A stretch of DNA of 64,000 bases, taken from assembly GCA_023138975.1 (NCBI GenBank), contig JAGLON010000013.1, positions 186,001-250,000 on the forward strand, given 5' to 3'. The translations under genes and the position numbers were made by a program. This document shows positions 29,100 through 38,004 of this stretch, one piece after another (position 1 is the first letter of the stretch; every line of letters begins with the position of its first letter). Source of the stretch: Candidatus Zixiibacteriota bacterium (lineage in GTDB: Bacteria > Zixibacteria > MSB-5A5 > GN15 > JAAZOE01). A model generated the notes under the pieces. That model worked only from the letters and a program-made list of their open reading frames with translations, did not search any database and had not been told where the DNA came from.

Positions 29100-30623
29100 C
29101 TACCAGACCTTTCTCAAACCGCTGACCCGGCCGGATAATTTCCAGGGACTTCCCGTTTCGGCACGTTTATTTGCTGTGGCCGTAATTTTGGAATGTTGTT
29201 TATAATCAATAATTGCCGCCGCCATAGCCGATATTTCCAGTTCTTCCTCAGAATGAGACAAACTGTCAGCCAGTTCAGGAAACTCATCTTCAATAAAATG
29301 AGTTGAAAGAATACCCGAGACAAAGCTCTCATTTTCCATAACCAGAAGATTAAACGGTATCGTTGTGTCAACTCCGTGAACGATATATTCATTAAGAGCG
29401 CGAATCATTCGCTTAATAGCTGTCTCACGGGTTCGCCCCGTGGTTACCAGTTTGGCAATAAGCGGGTCATAGTAAACCGGGATAGTATCTCCGGCCAAAA
29501 AACCCGAATCTATACGCACACCCGGTCCGGCAGGCTCCTGATAGGCAGCCAATTTGCCGGTACAGGGTACAAATCCGGCAGCAGCATCCTCAGCGTATAT
29601 CCGGCATTCAATGGCATGTCCTCTTTGGACAACATCTTCTTGTGTAAACGACAATTTATGTCCCCGAGCCACTCGAATCTGCTCTTTAACCAAATCAAAC
29701 CCGGTTACCATTTCTGTTACTGGATGCTCGACCTGAAGACGAGTATTGACCTCGAGGAAATAGAAATTCAAGTCTTCATCGACTAAAAATTCAACCGTCC
29801 CGGCCCCGACATATCCGGTAGCGCGGGCAATAGAAATGGCCGCATCACCCATACGCTTGCGAAGATCCTGCGTTACTACCGCCGAAGGAGATTCCTCGAT
29901 TACTTTTTGGTGACGCCTCTGAATAGAACACTCCCTCTCACCGAGATGGACGACATTACCATGCGTATCAGCCATGATTTGAATTTCTATATGACGGGGA
30001 CGGGCTATATACTTTTCGATGTATACTCGGCCATCGCCAAAGGCAGATTTGGCCTCGGACGCTGCCATCTTGAGTGCCGCCTCAAAAGAGTCCTCATCAT
30101 TGACAATCCGCATACCTTTTCCACCGCCCCCGGCTGCGGCCTTGATTAACACCGGATAACCAATATTACCTGCTTCTATTTTAGCCTTGGGAATATCTTC
30201 AATATCTTGGGTACTGGCCGGAGCCAGTGGTAAACCGGCCTTAATTGCTGCCACACGGGCTTCGAGCTTATCTCCCAAAAGTTTGATTACTTCGGGCGAC
30301 GGCCCAATAAAAATGATATTGTTCTTGGCGCACAATCTCGCAAAGCCAGCATTTTCCGCCAAAAAACCATAACCGGGATGAATCGCATCTGCTTTGCAGC
30401 TCTTCGCGATTTCAATAATTTTTTCCTGCACCAAATATGTCTCGGCGGAAGTGATTCCATCCAGCGGATAAGCTTCGTCCGAAACTCTGACATGAAAGGC
30501 GGTGCGGTCGGGATCGGAGTAAACTGCCACGGCGGTAATGCCGCAGTTATGGCAGCCGCGCGCGACCCGCACAGCGATTTCGCCTCGATTTGCAATCAAT
30601 ATTTTATTTATTTCGTTCATCAT
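29100..30623 (-). CDS. Biotin carboxylase subunit of acyl-CoA (probably propionyl-CoA) carboxylase
   Basis: 507 residues. N-terminal KILIANRGEIAVRVAR and GYGFLAEN, the ATP-grasp glycine loop KAAAGGGGKGMR, then HLGERECSIQRRHQKVIEE and EVNTRLQVEHPVTE are the complete biotin carboxylase signature. The extra 55 residues after the AccC core do not include a biotinyl domain; that is encoded separately just downstream. ATP-dependent carboxylation of biotin is its reaction. The start (ATG-ATG) lies inside the last codons of the upstream exported-protein gene (20-base overlap) and has no strong ribosome site, suggesting coupled translation. Context with mutase and epimerase points to propionyl-CoA rather than acetyl-CoA. 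Confidence 0.95.
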   Translation of the reverse strand: MMNEINKILIANRGEIAVRVARGCHNCGITAVAVYSDPDRTAFHVRVSDEAYPLDGITSAETYLVQEKIIEIAKSCKADAIHPGYGFLAENAGFARLCAKNNIIFIGPSPEVIKLLGDKLEARVAAIKAGLPLAPASTQDIEDIPKAKIEAGNIGYPVLIKAAAGGGGKGMRIVNDEDSFEAALKMAASEAKSAFGDGRVYIEKYIARPRHIEIQIMADTHGNVVHLGERECSIQRRHQKVIEESPSAVVTQDLRKRMGDAAISIARATGYVGAGTVEFLVDEDLNFYFLEVNTRLQVEHPVTEMVTGFDLVKEQIRVARGHKLSFTQEDVVQRGHAIECRIYAEDAAAGFVPCTGKLAAYQEPAGPGVRIDSGFLAGDTIPVYYDPLIAKLVTTGRTRETAIKRMIRALNEYIVHGVDTTIPFNLLVMENESFVSGILSTHFIEDEFPELADSLSHSEEELEISAMAAAIIDYKQHSKITATANKRAETGSPWKLSGRVSGLRKVW

Positions 30624-31137
30624 AAGGATCCATAAAAAGTTCTTTATAAGTTCTGGCTGACTCGTCCTGAAAAGGAGTAGATTCTTTTAGTACTTCTATT
30701 AATTCATCAAGAAAAGGGATGGCTTGCATCATCAGATCATAATCAGCATAGTGCTTTGGTAAAGCCTCGTATACCATTACTTTAGCCAAAGACACATGTC
30801 CGTTAATTGTTATGAAGTTTTTATCCATACCTTCACCACAATCTTTACACGAATCACAACTGTAATAACACTTTGAAAACAGAGTAAAGTTCTCCAAAGA
30901 TAAGAGAATAGTTGCAATTGTACTCCAATAATAACTATCATCACTGGAAAGATTATCTGCACAAACGAATATTCCCTTTTGATGTAAAGCATCAAGTGTA
31001 TCGTAAACATTCGTTGTAAGCTCGAACAGCTTTTCACCCTGCAGCTGCTTAGCGTCAATAAAACCATTTGTAACGGCACAGGTAAGCAACAGACCAAGTA
31101 TAAGTGCAATGAATCTAATTTTCGGATTTCTTTTCAC
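30604..31137 (-). CDS. Exported protein with a cysteine cluster, inside the carboxylase operon
   Basis: 177 residues from a GTG at 31137 with GGAG five bases upstream. A signal peptide covers about residues 1-29 (hydrophobic core IALILGLLLTC). The mature protein is helical and has a tight cluster Cys90-x3-Cys94-x2-Cys97-x2-Cys100, plus Cys59, suggesting a metal site or disulfides outside the cytoplasm. I recognise no family. It sits between the carboxyltransferase (11 bases upstream) and biotin carboxylase (20-base overlap) genes, so it is part of the same operon. Function unknown. Confidence 0.7.
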   Translation of the reverse strand: MKRNPKIRFIALILGLLLTCAVTNGFIDAKQLQGEKLFELTTNVYDTLDALHQKGIFVCADNLSSDDSYYWSTIATILLSLENFTLFSKCYYSCDSCKDCGEGMDKNFITINGHVSLAKVMVYEALPKHYADYDLMMQAIPFLDELIEVLKESTPFQDESARTYKELFMDPYDERNK

Positions 31138-31148
31138 ATTTACTCCAG

Positions 31149-32699
31149 TTACAGCGGAATGTTTCCGTGCTTTTTCGGCGGGTTGTTGTACCGTTTGTTC
31201 TCAAGCATCCTTAATGCGCGAATCAACCTGGTGCGGGTGCGTTTCGGTTCAATAATATCATCTACATATCCCCGCTCGGCGGCAATGTAGGGATTGGCAA
31301 ATTTATCAGTAAACTCTTTGGTTTTGTCCTCAAGCATTTTTTCGCTATCATCCGCCTCGGAAATATCCTTTTTAAAGATAATTTCCACCGCACCCTTCGC
31401 TCCCATAACCGCAATTTCTGCTGTTGGCCAGGCGTAATTCATATCACCGAGAACATGTTTGGAATTCATAACGTCATATGCTCCGCCGTACGCCTTACGA
31501 GTAATCACGGTAATTTTCGGTACGGTCGCTTCACAATAAGCAAATAACAGCTTGGCGCCATTGACGATAATTCCATTATGCTCCTGGTCAGTGCCGGGCA
31601 GGAACCCCGGGACATCCTCAAAGGTGATAATCGGAATATTAAAGGCATCACAGAACCGGATAAACCGTCCCGCTTTTCTAGATGAGTTGATATCCAGCAC
31701 TCCGGCCAGTACCGCCGGTTGATTGGCGATAATACCCACCGAATAACCACCGAGCCGGGCAAAGCCCACCACAATGTTCTGAGCAAAATCGGCGTGCACC
31801 TCAAGGAATCTCGCGTCATCTATGACACGAATGATAACATCTTTTATATCGTACGGCTTGTTCGGATTATCCGGGACTATGGAATTAAGCTCCTCATCCT
31901 CGCGATCGACCGGATCATCGGTTTCGACAAAAGGAGGGTCTTCCATATTGTTGAGCGGAAGATAGCTGATCAACTCCCGTACGTAGCGGATAGCATCCGG
32001 TTCGTTTTCCGCGGCATAATGAGCCACTCCCGATTTACTCGCATGTGTATCGGCTCCGCCAAGATCCTCAAACGTAACGTTCTCATGCGTCACCGTTTTT
32101 ACTACATTAGGCCCGGTCACAAACATGTGACTGAGTTTTTTTACCATTATCGTAAAATCAGTTATGGCAGGACTATAAACGGCTCCTCCGGCGCAGGGTC
32201 CGAGGATTATTGAAATCTGAGGCACCACGCCTGACGCCTGAGTATTTTTCAGGAAAATATCGGCGTAGCCTCCGAGGGATACGACTCCTTCCTGAATACG
32301 AGCACCGCCTGAGTCATTGAGACCGATAACCGGCGCTCCAACTTTCATCGCCATATCCATTATCTTGCATATTTTTTCAGCATGCGCCTCGGCCAGCGAT
32401 CCACCGAAAACGGTAAAGTCCTGTGAGAAGACAAAAACCTGCCGCCCGTCAACCGTGCCAACACCGGTAACGACTCCATCTCCCAGGTATTTCTTTTTAT
32501 CTAGCCCAAAATCCCGGCTGCGGTGGGTGACAAACATGTCAAACTCTTCAAAGCTTCCTTTATCCAAAAAAAGCTCCAACCGCTCTCGGGCGGTGAGCTT
32601 TCCTTTGGCATGCTGCTTGTCAATTTTGTCCTTGCCTCCACCCAATCTGGCTTCGGCACGTTTTGATTCCAGTTCTTTCAGTTTGTCTTCTAATGACAT
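31149..32699 (-). CDS. Carboxyltransferase subunit of propionyl-CoA carboxylase (PccB/MmdA family)
   Basis: 516 residues from the ATG at 32699; AGGTGG is eight bases upstream, whereas an ATG at 32711 would abut it. The full crotonase-fold carboxyltransferase is present: [18 protein letters not shown], then [26 protein letters not shown], and in the second half [19 protein letters not shown] and [13 protein letters not shown]. It transfers CO2 from carboxybiotin to propionyl-CoA giving (S)-methylmalonyl-CoA, or runs in reverse in decarboxylase complexes. No sodium-pump beta subunit is seen, so the ATP-dependent carboxylase is favoured. It is followed directly by the cysteine-cluster protein and biotin carboxylase genes. 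Confidence 0.95.
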   Translation of the reverse strand: MSLEDKLKELESKRAEARLGGGKDKIDKQHAKGKLTARERLELFLDKGSFEEFDMFVTHRSRDFGLDKKKYLGDGVVTGVGTVDGRQVFVFSQDFTVFGGSLAEAHAEKICKIMDMAMKVGAPVIGLNDSGGARIQEGVVSLGGYADIFLKNTQASGVVPQISIILGPCAGGAVYSPAITDFTIMVKKLSHMFVTGPNVVKTVTHENVTFEDLGGADTHASKSGVAHYAAENEPDAIRYVRELISYLPLNNMEDPPFVETDDPVDREDEELNSIVPDNPNKPYDIKDVIIRVIDDARFLEVHADFAQNIVVGFARLGGYSVGIIANQPAVLAGVLDINSSRKAGRFIRFCDAFNIPIITFEDVPGFLPGTDQEHNGIIVNGAKLLFAYCEATVPKITVITRKAYGGAYDVMNSKHVLGDMNYAWPTAEIAVMGAKGAVEIIFKKDISEADDSEKMLEDKTKEFTDKFANPYIAAERGYVDDIIEPKRTRTRLIRALRMLENKRYNNPPKKHGNIPL

Positions 32700-32734
32700 G
32701 GCAACATCCACCTAAAATTTTTATACTCGTCCGC

Positions 32735-33571
32735 TTAGTACAGCGGTTTGATTACCGTTTTAACCCCTTCTTCAAACGCGCGGCCTACCGCAATTTCGGT
32801 ATCATGGTCAAATGCGATGGCAATTTCACCGTCTTTGGCGCGTTTCGTCAGCGAGCGTTTAATCTTCATCGTGTCCAACGGAAATAAATCAACTGAGGCT
32901 ACGTACGGCACCTTGAAATGATGCACCGATGGAATAATATCGGCGTAGTAAACAATTGTTTCGCCGCCTGAAGAAAATTCAATTCCCATATGCCCCGCGG
33001 TATGCCCGCCGGTTCTTACAACTTTGACACCCGGGACGATTTCTTTGTCGCCTTCGACAAAATCTATTTGCCCCGATTCACCCAGAGCCCGCAGCCGCTC
33101 GACAATATACACGGCGCCAGTGCGCTCATTGGGGTTAGTCGCGTCGTCCCATTCATCTTTTTGTATCAGATATCTGGCGTTCTTAAAACGAGTAATATAC
33201 TTTCCGTTTTCTTCTTTAATTGCACCCCCGACATGATCAGTATGCAAATGAGACAGGAACACATAATCAATATCATCGGCTGTGTAACCGTTTTTTGCTA
33301 AGCCTGATTCAATCGCTGACTCCTGAGATGTGCCGTATATTTTCCGTTCTTTCTCTGTTAATATAGTACCAATTCCGGTATCACACAGGAATATCTTATC
33401 TCCGGTATTAACGACAAACAGATTTGTCTGCATACGAATAAGATTCTCGTCGTCGACATCGACCATCTTGCCCCAAATCTTCTTTGGGACAACACCAAAC
33501 ATCGCTCCGCCGTCGAGTTTAAATTCCTGCTCTACGAAATGAAAAATTGAGAAATCGCCGAATTCGTACAC
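32735..33571 (-). CDS. MBL-fold metallohydrolase
   Basis: 278 residues. The metallo-beta-lactamase fold is shown by TNLFVVNTGDKIFLCDTGIG, the zinc motif His108-Leu-His110-Thr-Asp112-His113 (SHLHTDHVGG), TGGHTAGHMG, YYADIIPS and a final FDHD. These supply ligands for two metals. The family includes lactonases and thioesterase-like enzymes; here the neighbours are acyl-CoA enzymes, so a hydrolytic role on an acyl-CoA-derived or lactone metabolite is possible but unproven. There is no signal peptide. A terminator separates it from the upstream acyl-CoA dehydrogenase; the downstream carboxyltransferase follows after 35 bases. Confidence 0.9.
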   Translation of the reverse strand: MYEFGDFSIFHFVEQEFKLDGGAMFGVVPKKIWGKMVDVDDENLIRMQTNLFVVNTGDKIFLCDTGIGTILTEKERKIYGTSQESAIESGLAKNGYTADDIDYVFLSHLHTDHVGGAIKEENGKYITRFKNARYLIQKDEWDDATNPNERTGAVYIVERLRALGESGQIDFVEGDKEIVPGVKVVRTGGHTAGHMGIEFSSGGETIVYYADIIPSVHHFKVPYVASVDLFPLDTMKIKRSLTKRAKDGEIAIAFDHDTEIAVGRAFEEGVKTVIKPLY

Positions 33572-33581
33572 GTTTTATCCT

Positions 33582-33621
33582 TAAAAAGCGAGGGACTCCT
33601 CTTGCAATAGAGGGTCCCTCG
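33582..33621 (-). terminator. Rho-independent terminator after the acyl-CoA dehydrogenase gene
   Basis: CGAGGGA (33589-33595) pairs with TCCCTCG (33615-33621), with an inner CCTCT/AGAGG helix. On the minus strand it is followed by a U run. It splits the methylmalonyl cluster into an upstream (recJ to acyl-CoA dehydrogenase) and a downstream (MBL to epimerase) part. Confidence 0.82.
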
Positions 33622-33639
33622 ATAATATAAACATCTTAC

Positions 33640-34806
33640 TTAGAGAGAACGCAGATAGGTACCGCCAATGATGAGCCGTTGGATCTCTGAGGTACCTTCG
33701 TAGATTTCAAGAACGCGCTGGTCACGGTATAGTTTTTCGAGGATAGAAAATTCACCGATATAACCATAACCGGAATGAATCTGCATAGAACGATCCACAC
33801 AGAACCCAGCCGTTTCGGATGCGAACAGTTTCGCCTGAGCCGCTTCGGTTGAGAACCGGGCACCTTTGTCCTGAAGTTGAGCCGCTTTGTATGTCATCGC
33901 GCGAGCCGCTTCCAATTTCGTTGACATATCAGCGATCATCCACTGAATTGCCTGCAGTTTGGCAATCGGAGCACCAAATGCAATGCGATTGTTGGCAAAT
34001 TTGACGGCTTCTTCCAAGGCACGCTGTGCAATACCGACGCCCTGCGCCGCAACGCCTACCCTAGCGCCGTCGAGAGTATTCATAGCATATTTAAAACCAG
34101 ACCCTACATCACCTAACAGGCTGGATTTGGGAACCTTAACGTTATCCAGATAAATACGCCCTGTCGTGGCGGCTTTCATGCCCATCTTATACTGCAGGGT
34201 CTCGCCTTTAAAGCCCGGAGTATCGGCATCGACTAATATGGCCGATATTTTCGGACGTTTGGCTTCTTCCTGATTGCCTATTTTACAGAACAGAACGGCA
34301 AAGTCACAGACATCTCCATGCATGATAAAATGCTTTTTACCGTTGATGATGTAATTGTCGCCCTCTTCTATCGCACAGGTGCTCTGGTTGGCAGCGTCTG
34401 AGCCGGCGTTTTCTTCGGTCAACGCGAACGCCGGAATCAGTTCACCTTTAGCCGCCTTCGGTATATACTTTTTAATCTGCTCTTCGGTTCCGAACTTAAA
34501 GACCGGATACGATGCCAGTTGCGGTACGGCTGTCAACAATGATGTCGGTCCATCCCAAAAGGCAAGCTCCTCAATCATGGTTGCGTATTGCAGAGAGGTA
34601 CATCCACCGCCGCCGTATTCTTTTGGCATTGAATAACCAATAAGTCCAGCATCGGCGATTTTCTTGTAATAATCTCTCGGCAATACTTGCGGTTCCGGTC
34701 GGCGATCCAGCTCTATAAATACTTTTGAGATTTCCTTCTCACCAAACTCATGTACCCAGTCGCGAACAGGCTGCTGACTGTCATCGACATTATACCTTTT
34801 CATCAT
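33640..34806 (-). CDS. Acyl-CoA dehydrogenase
   Basis: About 388 residues. The start is uncertain: ATG 34806 is taken, but a TTG at 34812 is better spaced from GGAGG. The FAD-binding loop region (AFALTEENAGSDAAN), the middle beta domain (GKKHFIMHGD) and C-terminal helical domain (RIAFGAPIAKLQAIQW, then QIHSGYGYIGEF) are typical. The catalytic Glu is in YEGTSEIQR near residue 370. It oxidises a short- or branched-chain acyl-CoA to the enoyl-CoA with electron-transfer flavoprotein; chain length cannot be assigned. Lying just downstream of methylmalonyl-CoA mutase, it may act on substrates that lead to propionyl-CoA. Confidence 0.95.
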   Translation of the reverse strand: MMKRYNVDDSQQPVRDWVHEFGEKEISKVFIELDRRPEPQVLPRDYYKKIADAGLIGYSMPKEYGGGGCTSLQYATMIEELAFWDGPTSLLTAVPQLASYPVFKFGTEEQIKKYIPKAAKGELIPAFALTEENAGSDAANQSTCAIEEGDNYIINGKKHFIMHGDVCDFAVLFCKIGNQEEAKRPKISAILVDADTPGFKGETLQYKMGMKAATTGRIYLDNVKVPKSSLLGDVGSGFKYAMNTLDGARVGVAAQGVGIAQRALEEAVKFANNRIAFGAPIAKLQAIQWMIADMSTKLEAARAMTYKAAQLQDKGARFSTEAAQAKLFASETAGFCVDRSMQIHSGYGYIGEFSILEKLYRDQRVLEIYEGTSEIQRLIIGGTYLRSL

Positions 34807-34844
34807 GTCCAAAATGACCTCCCTATGGTTATTTCTCCAATATA

Positions 34845-35264
34845 TTATAAGATTTTTTCATCTGATTTTTTATCTTTCACCGCGCTTTTGAGCCAATCGA
34901 CTATTTCAGTTGTTGTCGCTCCCGGAGTATATAACTTAGCGACTCCGGCTTTTTTCAGATCCACCATATCTTCCTTCGAAATAATACCACCTCCGAATAA
35001 TAAGATATCTTCACCGCCCTCTTTTTTCAGTAGTTCGAGAATAGCCGGAAACAGAATCATGTGAGCGCCCGATAAAATTGAGACACCGACGGCATCAACA
35101 TCTTCTTGAATCGCGGCTGTCACAATCTGCTCCGGTGTCTGGCGTAATCCGGTATAAATAACCTCAAATCCAGCATCACGAAACGCCGCGGCAATGACCT
35201 TAATTCCCCGGTCATGACCATCAAGTCCCGGTTTTGCAAGAAGAACACGAATTTTATCAGCCAT
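34845..35264 (-). CDS. Methylmalonyl-CoA mutase, B12-binding small subunit
   Basis: 139 residues. This is the isolated C-terminal cobalamin-binding domain. Asp15-x-His17-x-x-Gly20 (LDGHDRG) provides the histidine that ligates cobalt, and [11 protein letters not shown] and LFGGGII complete the Rossmann-like fold. It pairs with the separately encoded catalytic subunit just upstream (48 bases away). In many bacteria the two are fused in one polypeptide; the split form is found in archaea and some FCB bacteria. Confidence 0.95.
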   Translation of the reverse strand: MADKIRVLLAKPGLDGHDRGIKVIAAAFRDAGFEVIYTGLRQTPEQIVTAAIQEDVDAVGVSILSGAHMILFPAILELLKKEGGEDILLFGGGIISKEDMVDLKKAGVAKLYTPGATTTEIVDWLKSAVKDKKSDEKIL

Positions 35265-35312
35265 TTATCTCTATCCCGTAGTTTTATGTGAACCGCTATA
35301 ATACCAAGCTGT

Positions 35313-36980
35313 TTAGAACATCGGCGGCTCGGTATATTCCCCAAATACCGGCCTCATAGCGTCAACAATTTCTCCCTCAGTGGCATATACCCGAACACAA
35401 TCCAAAATCGCTTTCATGGTATTACCGTTACCTTTGGCACACTCCGTTAATTCTTCCAGAGTCCGCTTCGTTTTATCATTGTCCCGAGTTTCTTTAATTT
35501 TGTTTAGAGAAGCAACTTGATTGTCAGCGACCGTCTCGTCAATCCTAAGAACCGGAATATCAATATCTTCTTCCATCACATATTCGTTGACGCCGACGAT
35601 TATCCGCTCGCCGTTTTCAATTTCCTTCTGATAGCGGTAGGCCGATTTCGCCAACTCACGCTGGAAATATCCCTCTTCAATACACTGCAGGACGCCTCCC
35701 CGGCGCTCTATTTCATCAAAATAAGCCTCGGCTGCGGCTTCGATTTTATCGGTCATATGCTCAACAAAATATGATCCTGCCAGCGGGTCAATAGTATTGG
35801 TTACGCCTGTCTCCTGCATAATAATCTGCTGAGTTCTTAAGGCCAGGAGTACTGCCTTCTCTGAGGGTAAGGCCAGTGTCTCATCCATCGAATTAGTATG
35901 CAATGACTGTGTTCCGCCGAGTACGCCCGATAGCGCCTGGAAGGCGGTCCGCATCAGATTATTCTCCGGCTGCTGGGCAGTCAATGAGCATCCGGCTGTT
36001 TGGGTATGAAAACGAAGTAACCAGCTACGTTCTTTCTTGGCGTTGTATTTATACCGCATCCGTTTGGCCCAGATTCTCCGGGCAGCGCGATACTTAGCAA
36101 TTTCCTCAAAGAAATCCTGATGCGCGTTAAAGAAAAACGATAATCGTTTGGCAAAAACATCAACATCCTGTCCGGCGGCAATGGCCGATTCGACATACTG
36201 AAATCCGTCGGCGAGAGTAAACGCCAGTTCCTGAGCCGCCGTTGCGCCCGCTTCACGAATATGATAGCCGGAAATTGAGATAGTGTTCCAGCCCGGTACA
36301 TGATCTGAGCAGAACTGCATCATGTCGGTAATAAGTCTGATTGACGGTTCCGGCGGATAGATCCATTCTTTTTGCGCAATATATTCTTTTAGAATATCAT
36401 TTTGGAGGGTTCCGGTCAGCTTATTGGAAGGGACGCCTTTTTTCTCTGATAAAGCGATATACATGGCCAGCAATATCGACGCCGGGGCGTTGATTGTCAT
36501 TGACGTTGAAATCTTTGAGGTATCAATACCGTCAAAGATTGTCTCCATGTCCGCCAGAGTATCCACAGCGACTCCGCATTTACCAACTTCACCCAATGAG
36601 CGATCGCTATCGGAATCATATCCCATCAAGGTCGGCAAGTCGAATGCGACCGATAATCCGTTCGTACCCTGTTTGAGCAAATAATGATAACGCTCGTTAG
36701 TCTGCTTGGGCGATCCCATTCCGGAAAACTGCCGCATTGTCCACATTTTACTGCGATACATCGTTTTGTGAACACCGCGCGTATAGGGAAACTCACCGGG
36801 AAAACCGATTTTATCCATATAGTTTGACATGTCAACCGATTCCGGGCCGTACAGTATTTCGACATCGTCACTGGAAATTGTCATAAATCGAGAGCGGGAA
36901 TTTTGAGGTATTTCCTTGGCCTCGTCTTCCCATTTTTTCTTGTATTCAGCCAGTTTTTCCAAGAAGGCCTTATCAAACAT
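35313..36980 (-). CDS. Methylmalonyl-CoA mutase, catalytic large subunit
   Basis: 555 residues, corresponding to the TIM-barrel domain without the B12 domain. YTRGVHKTMYRSKMWTMRQF is the CoA/substrate-binding stretch. SVAFDLPTLMGYDSD, the GTLQNDILKEY motif and FHTQTAGCSLTAQQPENN followed by GGTQSLHTNSMDE are hallmark segments of the (R)-methylmalonyl-CoA mutases. It interconverts (R)-methylmalonyl-CoA and succinyl-CoA through adenosylcobalamin radical chemistry. The MeaB chaperone gene lies immediately upstream and the B12 subunit immediately downstream. Confidence 0.96.
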   Translation of the reverse strand: MFDKAFLEKLAEYKKKWEDEAKEIPQNSRSRFMTISSDDVEILYGPESVDMSNYMDKIGFPGEFPYTRGVHKTMYRSKMWTMRQFSGMGSPKQTNERYHYLLKQGTNGLSVAFDLPTLMGYDSDSDRSLGEVGKCGVAVDTLADMETIFDGIDTSKISTSMTINAPASILLAMYIALSEKKGVPSNKLTGTLQNDILKEYIAQKEWIYPPEPSIRLITDMMQFCSDHVPGWNTISISGYHIREAGATAAQELAFTLADGFQYVESAIAAGQDVDVFAKRLSFFFNAHQDFFEEIAKYRAARRIWAKRMRYKYNAKKERSWLLRFHTQTAGCSLTAQQPENNLMRTAFQALSGVLGGTQSLHTNSMDETLALPSEKAVLLALRTQQIIMQETGVTNTIDPLAGSYFVEHMTDKIEAAAEAYFDEIERRGGVLQCIEEGYFQRELAKSAYRYQKEIENGERIIVGVNEYVMEEDIDIPVLRIDETVADNQVASLNKIKETRDNDKTKRTLEELTECAKGNGNTMKAILDCVRVYATEGEIVDAMRPVFGEYTEPPMF

Positions 36981-37056
36981 AAATTGTCTCCGCTACTCCG
37001 TGTAAATTCTTTCAAAGATGTTGCAAGCGATAAATATACGTCTTTGGTGGGAAAAA

Positions 37057-38001
37057 TCAAGAGCCTAATTTAAATCGTTTGTAGAGCCGCATTCCTGCTG
37101 AATACGGGTCTTCCTCACCCTTCATAATCTTATCCACAGCTTTTTCTAATACACCATCACTCAAGATATTAGAACTGATATCTCGAAACACTAAGCGAGT
37201 AATTACAGTTTCTACTTTCTTCTGCAGTTGAAGGCCGCGAATATGAGAAAGCTGTCCACTGGTTTCAAGAAAAGACTTATGCTCTAAAATAAGCCTTAAT
37301 AGCTCCTCGGTGTTCTTTTTATGCAGAGCCTGAGTTGCAATTACCGGTACTTCCCATTTGCTTTTTTCGGTTCGCATCTCAAGAGCTGATTTCAAATCGT
37401 ACAACATCTGCTCGGCCCCAGCCCGATCAGATTTATTAACTGCAAAAACATCGGCTATTTCCATTAGGCCCGCTTTGAGAGCCTGAATCGCATCGCCGGA
37501 TTCGGGTACTAATGTGACGACGACAGTATCGCAGGCATCAATAATATCCAGTTCCATTTGCCCGACACCAACCGTTTCAATAATCAGAGTATCAAACCCA
37601 AAGGCGTCAAGCGCTACCGTAACATTTGAAGTCGCTGCTGCCAACCCGCCGGTGGAGCCTCGACTGCCCATTGAACGAATAAAAACGCCTTTGTCCACCG
37701 GAATATCCTGCATGCGAATGCGATCACCCAAAAAAGCTCCGCCAGTAAAGGGAGAGCTTGGATCAACGCAGATAACAGCCACCCTGCGCCCGTCATCAGC
37801 GAGCTGCCCGGCCAACAGGTTGACAAGGGATGATTTTCCCGCCCCGGGGGGACCGGTCAAGCCAATGCGGTAAATACCGTTCGTGCGACGGTATAACCGG
37901 GATAACAGTTCCTGATATCCCGGTCTAAGGTTTTCTATATGGCTGATAATACGGGAAAGCGCGATAACTGACCCGTCCAGAAACTTATCATAAAGTGACA
38001 T
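37057..38001 (-). CDS. meaB: Methylmalonyl-CoA mutase-associated GTPase MeaB
   Basis: 314 residues, a G3E-family P-loop GTPase. Walker A is GPPGAGKS at residues 50-57; CVDPSSPFTGGAFLGDRIRM, ETVGVGQMELDI and NKSDRAGA are the family switch and base-recognition motifs. It loads or protects the adenosylcobalamin of methylmalonyl-CoA mutase, releasing damaged cofactor. The gene lies between recJ (3 bases upstream) and the mutase large subunit (76 bases downstream) on the same strand. Confidence 0.96.
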   Translation of the reverse strand: MSLYDKFLDGSVIALSRIISHIENLRPGYQELLSRLYRRTNGIYRIGLTGPPGAGKSSLVNLLAGQLADDGRRVAVICVDPSSPFTGGAFLGDRIRMQDIPVDKGVFIRSMGSRGSTGGLAAATSNVTVALDAFGFDTLIIETVGVGQMELDIIDACDTVVVTLVPESGDAIQALKAGLMEIADVFAVNKSDRAGAEQMLYDLKSALEMRTEKSKWEVPVIATQALHKKNTEELLRLILEHKSFLETSGQLSHIRGLQLQKKVETVITRLVFRDISSNILSDGVLEKAVDKIMKGEEDPYSAGMRLYKRFKLGS

Positions 38002-38004
38002 GGA

